From Nematostella vectensis (Eukaryota; Cnidaria; Anthozoa; Actiniaria; Edwardsiidae): a DNA stretch of 64,000 nt. The position numbers and the translations under genes are program-made. The notes beneath the pieces were generated by a model. That model had not been told where the DNA came from and did no database searches. It saw nothing but the letters and a program-made list of their open reading frames with translations. The DNA is taken from contig NC_064043.1 in assembly GCF_932526225.1 (NCBI RefSeq), positions 11,203,821-11,267,820 of the forward strand. The letters are read 5' to 3'. Numbering within the stretch: position 1 is the first letter of the stretch; every line of letters begins with the position of its first letter. This document shows, piece after piece, positions 49,065 to 61,000 of the stretch.

Positions 49065-52000
49065 ATGTCAGAAGCGTTGTCCAAAAACCAAAAACCACCA
49101 GATAATGTTTCATCGGAAGAAGCTGTAGATGACTGGACCGGGGTGCATGGAAGCCACAATATAGACTCACCATCTGAGACCAGGTTACCAACACTTGACC
49201 ATCTATCACGGCAGGCACCCTACAACAACTTGGACACCCAGGGAAGCCACAACATCGATAGAGAGTACAAGCCAAAAACAATGGAGTACACAACCAGAGA
49301 CATGGGTGAATTGTCTTATTCAGAAGATCAGGTTACATTAGCGATTAGTCAGGTAAGCTGGCTGGTTAATTTTGTGACAGGGTTGATAAACCTGAATCCA
49401 GGTCAATTGGTACTAGCATTGTAAAAATTTCGAAATTTGCATAATTGCAGATAATTGCCAACCACACCTTTGTAATTGTTTTTATTTTTAATATCAGAAG
49501 CTACATAATGTGCTATAATCTTAAAATAACGATCTAAAAACAAAGTTTAATACTTCACTTACTGTACCAAATTCAAATGAAAATATTGCATTGGCTTCCC
49601 CAAATCAGCCGATGGGAATGGATGATTTTTCGCACTTGGTACTTTGCTAGGATGACAAAATGGAAGCTGAAAGAGGCTATTTATGGAATGGAATGGGAGG
49701 AGTTAGGTGGAGACCTGCAAAATAAAAAGAAGTTGTCTGTAACAATTTTTGAGTGGTCAATGTCTTGTATGGCTTGTTGTATTTGAAACAAATTATTTTG
49801 TTTGATTGCTGGTGGATGCCTTAAAACATTCCTGAAAACTGTAAACTTTCTTCATCAAAAAGTAATGTTATGAGTTGCCCTATACTATAATAAAATAACT
49901 ATAAAAAGTGATAACCTTACTATTAGCACTGCAAATACATCAGTGTTATATTATATTTTAATTTATTATTCAAAAAAATGTGTGCTGATGTAATATCATT
50001 TTTTCTTGTTATCACATTTTACAGATAAGGAAAACTGCATTTAGTAGCCAGGAACAACTCTACCTGCTTCTTGTCTACAATGACCTGCAGGAGTGCTTCA
50101 ACATCTTGTGCTATGATTATAATACTTGGTCGCTAGAACAGCTAGAACAACTAGTTCTAACTAACCAACTCAGAAACGCTAACCCTCTAGGCTACAAACG
50201 CACCCAACCGAAGCTGCAAAATATTTTACAGCAGTCAACTATTACTGACTATCAGAGGATCATCAACTCGATGGTGAGTTGATAATTAGCTTCATATGAT
50301 TTATTATGAACACTTATTCCCCTATATTCTTTCAAGAACATTTGAAACTATGGGCAAGCGGTTCCAGAAACAGATTTTAATTTGTACATAATCTGGACTT
50401 TCTACAGAGAAATGGTGGTGCAAGGGTTATAGATGACACACTAGAACAAGAGTTGCTCATACAGACTGTATACATGTCACCTCCTAAATGAAGTTATTAA
50501 CAGCATTTTGATGCTTGCATAACTAGCTGAATAATTGCATTTGAAGAGCTTAAAATCTAGGAAAAGCGTAAAGGTGTTGTCTATGAATTCACATTGCATG
50601 ATCCAAAAAAGGGATATATTTTTTTTTCTTGGCACTGTAACAGCCCCCAACCCTTTTATAGTTTGGATTCCAGTAGGGGGATGATCATTCCTGGAATCAT
50701 GCAATGTGCCTTACATGTTTTGCATATAAGACTGCTAGGTAATTATTACCTTTTTTTATCAGGGTATTGAAGCAAATGCATACAGAGGGTTCTTGCTGAC
50801 ACATGGAATCAAGATAATTGAGCGGGAAGACATCATAGTTCGTACTAGAATCGCCCACAAAAGTTCATGTTGTGGAACTGTCTACAAAGCTGAATGGAGA
50901 AGACCAAATGGAACTACGGTAGTGAATGTTCATTTTTTCAGAGGTTGATGTAAAAGAGGTCTGGTTTAGGGTTACTACCCTATAAGTTGGTTGCAAGTAA
51001 ATGTTTTAAGTATTTTTTAGGTTACCTCAGGTAATTTTGTAAAGATTGTGCTCTACCTGTTATCTAGGTTGACGTATGTGTGAGGTATGCGGAAGACTTT
51101 GGACAAGAAGACCGATTTCTAGAAGAGGCAAAATGGCTGGCTAAATTGCACCATGAAAATATTCTACAGCTGTACGGGGTGGTGGTCTTTGGGCCATATG
51201 CACATTCAGTTGCATTGGTAAGGAGGCACTTCTTGTATAGATGATTTCATAATAAATGCATAGATGATTTAATAATATTGCCAGATGATTTCATAAAATA
51301 TATTTTATACGGTCATATAGGGCAAATATCATAATATTCATGGAATATGATGCAAATTATGTCATAACATATGATGCAAATGGTCTTTACAAATTGATAA
51401 TTTATTTCAATTTTTAATATGATTGGTCCCTTTCATTGAACCTTAGACGAGTACAAAATGGTCTAATCAGGTTTTCTGTGGTTGATAAGGGTTAAGATTT
51501 TGTGACATCATAGGAAACTTGTTTCAGATCTCAAGCATTCTCACACAGGCATGTATAGCCCACCCCTATCCCCTGGGGTCTTATTCAATTTTTACACATT
51601 TTCACAAAATGTGTAGAACATTAACTGTGCACTCTTTGGAACTAGAAGATTTGTGGACCAATGACATATTTTCTAGTTTTGTTAGGGGTGATGATGGGTA
51701 AATACGATTGTGAAGGGTAGGCTCTTTGGAATCTGCCTGAGTAAAGTTGCAACCTACACAGAAAAGCTGTTTTTTATTTGGTGGTAAATGTGCAGTGGTA
51801 GCAGCAAGTAACAGCACTTAATTGTTAATTGTCTTAATGTTCAGCTAGACACTCTTATCTTTTTGAACAGGTTCTAGAGTATGCTAATAGGGGAAGTTTG
51901 CTTGAGTGTTCTTCTCGTCAAGAAATCACAACAGTCCGAGCAGTCCATTCCATTGCCTGTCAAATTGCAGCTGCTCTGGTCTACTTGGAGGAAAATGGCT

Positions 52001-55000
52001 TTAAAGCATTCTTCATTGGACACCATTCTTTCTTTGTTTTTGATAACCAAAAAGTAAGTTCAGATTAATTAAAGTGCAGAGTAATATATAACCTGAACAT
52101 TGAAAGTGAAACAGATGTATGATATTAAAACAGATGTATGATTATAGGGCATTTTTCCTCACTTAATGTTTGTTTTTTTCTCTTTCTGTGATGGATGTTT
52201 TATTCTCCTTCAAGGAGTTTTCTTAATTTTTTTTTAGCATTTAAAAAAATGTTTTGTTTTGTGCTACACTCTTTTATTTATCATTTTTAATGTGTATTTA
52301 CAATAAAATTTATTTATACATGATTTCTTTGATTGAAGATCAAGTTTGGTGGCTTCCAAAGAAGCCTTCTCAATTTTGATACAAGGTAACTAGCTAGGGG
52401 TGCAAACAAGGGATACCCCCCATCCCCGTCTATAGCAGCACTCCCTCAAGATGCCAAATCATTATTTTCTAATTGACAGATTGTAGCATACTCTTGCATA
52501 ATTCCTATACCCACATAACTCTCCCCTCTGCAAATCCTGGCTACACAACCATAAAAAGGTGCACAGCTAGGAGGGGAGGGGAAGGGGAATGTAGGCTGAC
52601 ACCACCTTGGCTGCAATAAAGATAACAGTTTTTTCCATATGATACCTTTGACGGTGTATTCCCTCCCCCCCCCCCCCACCTTAAAAAAATAAAAAATACA
52701 TTACCTGTCATTGAATGCTGGTTTATATGAATTTTAATGTACAAATATAAATTAAATCTTGTGTCTAAAATATACCAAAAACTGGAAATCGACTCTGCCT
52801 TATTATTATTACTAGGCAGGGTCGATTTCCAGCTTTTGGTGTATTGTATTCATTGTTCTGGTACGAGATCGCGACAGTTTGGGCTTTTTGATTCTATTAA
52901 ATCTTGTGTCTGATATACCTTCCTCACCAGTGAGAAATCAACATCTGCTGTTTACCGCTATGGCCACCTGTTACTGGACTTGTTCCAGAACCTGCCAACT
53001 TTACAAAGAAGCTATAAACTGGTATGTCTAGTGATTTGGAATTTTGGGTAAGGTTTATTTAAGCAGTGGACTTGTATTTAACACTGTAAAATGGACACAT
53101 TTGTGAATGTAAAATTCACATTGTTGAAATTATCACTTGTTTTCGCTTAATTATTTAATAACAATTAAAATCACAACAACAAGAGCAACAGCAATAAGAA
53201 CAACAAAAACAATAACAACAGCAACAAAACAACAACATATAACAATATTGATAATACATTTGTATTGCACAGATCACAGAATAAAATTTTCGTATGCACA
53301 CAACACTTTCTAGTGAGCCATGGCTCATCAGTGATTGTGGCAGTGTGTTAGCCGTTGTTAGCCAGGGGGTGACTGGCCCCTTAACTCCCTCTACCTATTC
53401 TGAGTACATTAAAAAGTGTTTTCAAGTATTTCCCTAGTGATTTTAATAATGTGTTTTTGTCTAGTTTGGCCAGGACTGGCAACAATTTGATGCCCCAAAA
53501 AAGATAGTAGAAGTCTGCCAAATCTGTATATCTCCTGTGGATAACAAGCAGATGTCCATTAAAGAAGTTCTTCTTATGCTGGAGCAGGTATCCAACCTAC
53601 TCTTCTACTGTACAAGCTCATTACCCTTACCTCGGGTGCAGTAATTTTCTTTTCTCTAGCTGATACATTAATCAATTGACTTCTGGCTATTTTTTTAGCT
53701 GAATTTCAAAAAAAAAAAAAAAAAGACCAAAAACAGATACCCCCTCCACCGTTTTTACAGCCCGTCAAAGTCAAACACCACTGCACCTAGTCAGCGGTAT
53801 CCTATCTTTCCAACAGTGCTTTGCGGTCCAGTGTATGCTGATCTCTCTCCCTTGTGTGGTAATTTGAGTGTTTTGTTGAGAGGGTCGATTCTGTTGTTTT
53901 TGCTTGTCCGTTCGAAATGTGTCAAAGAACCTGAGCTATTATTTGGCTGAAAAGTAGTTGCTATCACCTTGGTTGGATGCATAACTTCAAAGACCATTTA
54001 TCCGATGCCTGAGTATTGTTGTGTGTTTTTTTTTTTGTGCATCATTTTTTAGGGGTTGTGGGCACTTCTCCAGGCTGGTACAGGCTGGTTGAGGTGTCAA
54101 GCTCCTATTATCCCTCACCCTGGAAGTATTGTTATCAATCTTGCTTCACTGATACCATAAGTTTTTAAACCCCTCACCCCACCATAGAAGGGCAGTAATC
54201 ATCCTTGCCTCAATAATACTATAAGCTCTTAAAACCCCTCACCCCACCCCAGAAGGGCAACCACCAACCTTGCCTCAGTAATACCATAAGTTGTTATAAC
54301 CCTTCCCCCACCCTTGAAGGAAAGTAATCGACCATACGCTTTTATTACGCTTTTCCTCACCCGGAGAAGATAGTAATCGAATAAGACTTAGCTCTTCTTT
54401 GCTATCGTTCTTATAAGTAACGGTGTCTTGTTTCAGATCAAATTCACAGTACTGACCGTCAAAGAAGATTACACATCTCACACGCCAATTGAAATGAATC
54501 TCAAGAAAGGAGAAGAGATAACGGTTTTATCTGAAGATCCATCTTGGTATTGTATGAAATAATATAAGATAATTATAAAGTAATTGTTCTAGGCTAGCCA
54601 AAGAAGAAGACAATGCGAGCATAAGTGGTGGGGAGTCCTGCACAAAGTAGAATTAGATAACTAGATAGATAAACACCGTGGAGATAGAGCGTTGATATAT
54701 TACGTCAATATATTTATATTTAATATATTTTATGTGATTTTATATAAATTGGTGGGGAAAAAAGATTCAAAATAAGCATTTGATTCTGGTGCTTATTTTT
54801 GTTAAACAGTTTTTCCTGCGATTTAAAATGCGATTTAACCTATTCACTACTGAGTACTTTTGAACAAAATTGTAAGAAAAACAGACTGAACCTCTCCCCC
54901 CCCCCCCCCCCCCCCTTCAATTTCAAGTTCCACAATACCGGTCAAGTTAAGCTACCGCTGACCAAAGACTTTATGTTTTGAAGTTTCCAACATGCACTGC

Positions 55001-58000
55001 GGTGTCTCTTCTGTCTAACGACGGCACTGTTACAGCCTGTTGGTGACACAGTTTTGCTTGTGATTTGCTTAAAAATTACAGCTTTTTCACATCTGGAGAG
55101 TGCCCTAGGGCATCATTCAGTTTATGGGGCATAATAAATGCTGTGTGTTTGCACGCTAAGGTTGATTTAATTTCATAATTTCTTGTTTGTGTTTTACTGA
55201 GCGAGAAAGCAAATTCATAGTGTATGGCCTCATAATCTCCAATGTGGAACATTTTTGCCGCCACCCAACCGTATTCAAAAATAGTTTTCTGGCTTATTCT
55301 AGGTTCCTTTGACCTGGAAGCTGTCTTGTTTGGCTTTGGGGCAAAGATACTTCTATATCAAAACTGTTATGCGTTGCAAATTTCGGTTGCAAATGCGTTT
55401 TTTGTTTGTGGTCCAGGGTTATTCAGTTTTCTGAAGTATTCGGGTTTTTTTGTGGTTCAGGTTTTTCAGTTTTCTCTATTTCGTTTAGGGTTATTTAGTT
55501 TTCTGGAGTTTTCGTTTTTTATGGTAAGGGTTATTCAGTTTTCTGAAGTTTTCGTTTTTTTATGGTAAGGGTTATTCAGTTTTCTGAAGTTTTCGTTTTT
55601 TATGGTAAGGGTTGTTCAGTTTTCTGAAATTTTTGTTTTTTGTGGTTTAGGGTTATTCAGTTTACTGAAGTTTTCGTTTTTTATGGTAAGGGTTATCCAG
55701 TTTTATGAAATTTTTGTTTTTTGTGGTTTAGGGTTATTCAGTTTACTGAAGTTTTCGTTTTTTATGGTAAGGGTTATTAAGTTTTCTGAAGTTTTCGTTT
55801 TTTATGGTAAGGGTTATTCAGTTTTCTGAAGTTTTCGTTTTTTATGGTAAGGGTTGTTCAGTTTTCTGAAGTTTTCGTTTTTTATGGCAAGGGTTGTTCA
55901 GTTTTCTGAAGTTTTCGTTTTTTATGGTAAGGGTTGTTCAGTTTTCTGAAGTTTTCGTTTTTTATGGTAAGGTTTATTCAGTTTTCTGAAGTTTTCGTTT
56001 TTTATGGCAAGGGTTATTCAGTTTTCTGAAGTTTTCGTTTTTTATGGTAAGGGTTATTCAGTTTTCTGAAGTTTTCGTTTTTTATGGTAAGGGTTATTCA
56101 GTTTTCTGAAGTTTTCGTTTTTTATGGTAAGGGTTTTTCAGTTTTCTAAAGTTTTTGTTTTTTATGGTAAGGGTTGTTCAGTTTTCTGAAGTTTTCGTTT
56201 TTTATGGTAAGGGTTGTTCAGTTTTCTGAAGTTTTCGTTTTTTATGGTAAAGGTTATTCAGTTTTCTGAAGTTTTCGTTTTTTATGGTAAGGGTTGTTCA
56301 GTTTGCTGAAGTTTTCGTTTTTTATGGTAAGGGTTATTCAGTTTACTGAAGTTTTCGTTTTTTATGGTAAGGGTTATTAAGTTTTCTGAAGTTTTCGTTT
56401 TTTATGGTAAGGGTTATTCAGTTTTCTGAAGTTTTCGTTTTTTATGGTAAGGGTTGTTCAGTTTTCTGAAGTTTTCGTTTTTTATGGCAAGGGTTGTTCA
56501 GTTTTCTGAAGTTTTCGTTTTTTATGGTAAGGGTTGTTCAGTTTTCTGAAGTTTTCGTTTTTTATGGTAAGGTTTATTCAGTTTTCTGAAGTTTTCGTTT
56601 TTTATGGCAAGGGTTATTCAGTTTTCTGAAGTTTTCGTTTTTTATGGTAAGGGTTATTCAGTTTTCTGAAGTTTTCGTTTTTTATGGTAAGGATTATTCA
56701 GTTTTCTGAAGTTTTCGTTTTTTATGGTAAGGGTTTTTCAGTTTTCTAAAGTTTTTGTTTTTTATGGTAAGGGTTGTTCAGTTTTCTGAAGTTTTCGTTT
56801 TTTATGGTAAGGGTTGTTCAGTTTTCTGAAGTTTTCGTTTTTTATGGTAAAGGTTATTCAGTTTTCTGAAGTTTTCGTTTTTTATGGTAAGGGTTGTTCA
56901 GTTTGCTGAAGTTTTCGTTTTTTATGGTAAGGGTTATTCAGTTTACTGAAGTTTTCGTTTTTTATGGTAAGGGTTATTCAGTTTTCTGAAGTTTTCGTTT
57001 TTTATGGCAAGGGTTATTCAGTTTTCTGAAGTTTTCGTTTTTTATGGTAAGGGTTATTCAGTTTACTGAAGTTTTCGTTTTTTATGGTAAGGGTTGTCCA
57101 GTTTTATAAAATGTTTGTTTTTTATGGTAAGGGTTGTTCAGTTTTCTGAAGTTTTCGTTTTTTATGGTAAGGGTTGTTCAATTTTCTGAAGTTTTCGGTT
57201 TTTTGGGTTCAGGTTCATTGAGGCAGTCAGCGTGGATGTGGACACCGCGGTTTCTTCTGTAGCGGATCTGTGGGTTGGGCAGAAGAACGATGGGACCTTT
57301 GGGTGCTTTCATACAAGCCACACACAAACCACGGATAAACTTCCAAGTAGCATACAAGACGATCGGGGTAAGCAGCTAAAAAAACTACCCTTGTGTGATA
57401 AAAAAAATTTGCTCCAAGACTAGCATTCAAGCTGACAACATCGTCGTTTTCTTAGTCCCTGCGGAAATCTTGGCGCGAGGGCCTGAGGCTGAGCATGCGT
57501 ACCGAAACGCGCTGCTGGAAGGCAAGGTCCAGGTGTATCGCGGGCGAATCATGCTGATTGGTCAAGATCGCGCGGGAAAGACGAGTCTGAAAAAGTCTCT
57601 GCTCGGAATTCCATTTGACCCAGGTGAAGTTAGCACCGAGGGAATCGAGGTGGATCCATCTACATTTGAGGTGGATGTCGAGCAAGTCAGCCGCTGGCAA
57701 CGGTTATGTGACAGTGATAAAGCTGGAAATTCAAACAACCAATCAGTACGCGCGCTCGCTAGGCTGATTGCTGAAGAGTTATTCCGGGGCCAGGCATCCC
57801 AAGACATGCCCGATGTTAAGGCTATCGCCAGTTTAGCTCAACGGCAAGATTTAGCAGATGCATCACTTGTAGAAACGGTAATTAACGGGCTTGGTTATGT
57901 GGTTGGCTATTGACTTAAAGTAAAGGGCCTTGGCTATGGTGCAGTGGGCTATTGACCTTTTTAGGGGACTGCGGGATCGACCTTATGTTATGGACCTATG

Positions 58001-61000
58001 CTATGTTAGGCTGGGCTATTAGCTTCTTGTTAGGGGACTGTGCTATGCTAGGCTGGGTTATTGAACTTTTGTAAAGGGACTGTGCTATTGACCTTTTGTA
58101 GGAACCTTTGCTATTTAAGCCTTGCTAATGACCTCTTGTTAGGGGACTGTGCTATGCTAGGCTTGGCTATTGACCTCTTGTTAGTGGTCTATGCTATTCT
58201 AGGCTTTTCTATTGACCTCTTGTCGGTGGACTGGGCTATGCTACAGAATGGGCTATTCGCTTCTTGGTAAGGTTTGTGCATGCTGGAGCGAGATATTGCT
58301 TTCTTGTTAGGGCCCTGACCTATGCGGTGGTTGGTTACTGGCGTCTGGTAAGGGGGTTACCCCATCACTGCTTCATTCTGATTGGAAGCCATTGACTAAG
58401 AGCCAGTTCGGGCTGGAAGATTAATTGCTAAACAGCCTCTGTCAGCGGGTCAGTACGCAGCTCTTACAAGCTGCAATTTGATTGGGCAAATGAACAATAT
58501 CCGCACCTCGAGGGTCAGTACGCAGCTCTTACAAGCTGCAATTTGATTGGGCAAATGAACAGTATCCGCACCTCGACACAAAGAACGAGAAGAATAGAGA
58601 CAAAAGATCTCCTTTGTAGAACAAAGATAATAGGAGACAAAGCAGCTGCTTACTTACTCCTGTCAGCCGCAATTTAGTCATCCTAGCAAAGTACCAAGTG
58701 TAAAAAAAGTATCCATTTCCATCTGCTGATTTGGGGAAGCCAATGCTTTATTTTCGATGGTTAATAAAGTAATAAACCTTGTTTTTAGATGGTTATTTCG
58801 AGATTTTAAAGCATACACCTTCCATTATTGAATGGAAACAAAAACAAAGGCTTGGCTACGGTGGTGTGGGCGGTTCTAGTTTAGGCTCTGGTCCCTTTAC
58901 TGGGTCGCCTATGGTCTTTTTTTTAAATCAAGCTAATAGTTACGAATGCTGCCTTCTGATTGATTGCTGAAAAGTGCTATACATGGCTGGACGGTGTGGT
59001 AGAGACTAAAGTCTGAGTATTGAACATTTCTCTCGACAGGTGACGACGTCCGTGGAACAATTATCGATTGAAAGTGATGATCCCATCGACTCAACCGTCC
59101 CAAATGTTGAAGAACACTCTTTTATTACAGAAACAGAAACCATTGCTTTAAAACTTTCCTTGCCAGAGGAATTAGTCGCCCTCGTCTCACAAGAATTAGG
59201 CTCTTTATTAGCAAAAAAGAATGGCGATCATATGGAGACTCGAAAGGAGACCGTCCTGGACGTGTGGGACTTTGCAGGACAACACTTGTACTATGCCACG
59301 CATCCCGTGTTCTTTTCGTCCAGAGCTGTCTACGTCCTCACGCACAACTTGAGCAAGAACCTGAACGAGAGGGCGGAGCCTTGCATGCGACAGGGCGTGG
59401 CTGATATCAAGCTGGACAACGCGAACAATGAGACGAACCTGGAGAACCTGATCTCGTGGCTGGTAACGGTCCACTGCATCCAGAGCCTGGAGGAGCGAGA
59501 TGAAGAGGCCGAGCTGCTTTCAGACAAGACAGGCACAACTCGCGCCACTAAAACAAAGTATCTGCGCCCGCCTGTAATCATAGTCGGCACACACGCTGAC
59601 CAACCGTGCGTTCCAGTCAAGCAGGCGCACGCGCTCCTGGCCGAAGAAATTTGTGGTAAGACATATGACGAGCACGTGATTCGGCCGTTCTTTTCGGTAG
59701 ACAATACCAAGTCGTCAGATGACCAGGGAATACAGGATCTAAAAACTAAGATCGCTCATGTGCTGGAGTCAGAGCCGTACATGGGAGAGACGCTACCCGC
59801 CAAGTGGTTCAATTTCGAGAAGGCCATAGCTGAGCAGATAGAGCGCAATGTGTACTTCTTACCGCTGAGCGAAGTGCGGCGTATCGCGCAAACCGAGTGC
59901 TTTATCATAGACGACCAAGAGGTTAACACCATGCTGAACTTCTACCACGATCTGCGGGTGATCGTCAAGCACGCGGGCACGGTAGTGCTGCAGAGTCAGT
60001 GGCTGATTAATCTGTTCAAGAAGTTGATCACAGTACGCACCTTTGACCACATGGTAAGATGTCAATTTAAATAAATTGATACTCATTTTAAGACTATAGA
60101 TACTTCTAGATACTCAGAAAATGGTTCATTAAGACTCTGGTAGCGACTAGTGTTTCTATTTGACGTCCTAAACTTTATCTTTGAAGTGTAGTTCTTTCTC
60201 TTTTCTTTTTATCTGCTTATTGATATATATTATAGCTTCTTCTTTCTTTTAAGTCTTTTTAGCGTGTTTTGTGTTAAATTAAATGTAAATAAGTAAATGT
60301 TACATATATTAACAAATAAATCTCGAGCGTAACCTTTTTGAATCTGAATTATCAAAGATTTTTGCTACCGCAGGATCCTATGCACGCAAAGTACTGGAAG
60401 ACCCTGGAGAAGACGGGAACCCTGCACCAGTCTCTGATAGATCACGTGTTTGGCGAGATTGTCCCTGGTAACAGCCAGGCGCAGCAGGATCTTTTATCCA
60501 TGATGGAACGTTACGGTTTGATTGCCAGGCTTAACGCACCAGATGAAAACAGCCAGCAATCCGTGCAGTACTTCGTCCCGGCTCAACTCACCTCCTCACC
60601 CGAGTCTCTGACTAAAGCTTGTCCTAAAGATGGGGACCCCTGTCCTCTGCTCATCCACTTTCCGGACGGCTTTGTCCCACATGGCTTGTTCCCGCAGCTG
60701 GTGTCTCGTCTCATCGTCAAGTTTTCGGAGCTCGGGTTCTCACACAAGCCGAAGCTGCACCGTAATGGCGCCCGGTTCTTTATCGGCCCCAGCCGAGACT
60801 TTGACTTGTATCTCGTGTGCTGCAAACGGTACGTCAAGGCCACACTCACGGCGGGAACCCCCACGGCTTGGCAAGCATGCAACGTAGGCTTACCGAAACA
60901 AGTGCGCATGCTCCTTGAGGACGCGCTTAGTGAGCTGTCACGTGAGTGGGACTGGCTCGAGCGCATGAGCACTGAGTTGTGCGTGCTGTGTTGCGCATGC

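Noticed and set aside
49585-49660. ~75-bp segment in ROCO-B intron 1 repeated in inverse orientation at 58677-58750
   Set aside because: Real similarity (about 85-90% by eye) but only a dispersed repeat fragment without ends; not evidence of a gene or exon.
55242-55829. ORFs with repeated FSEVFVF-type peptides
   Set aside because: Translations of the 40-bp minisatellite in ROCO-B intron 9.
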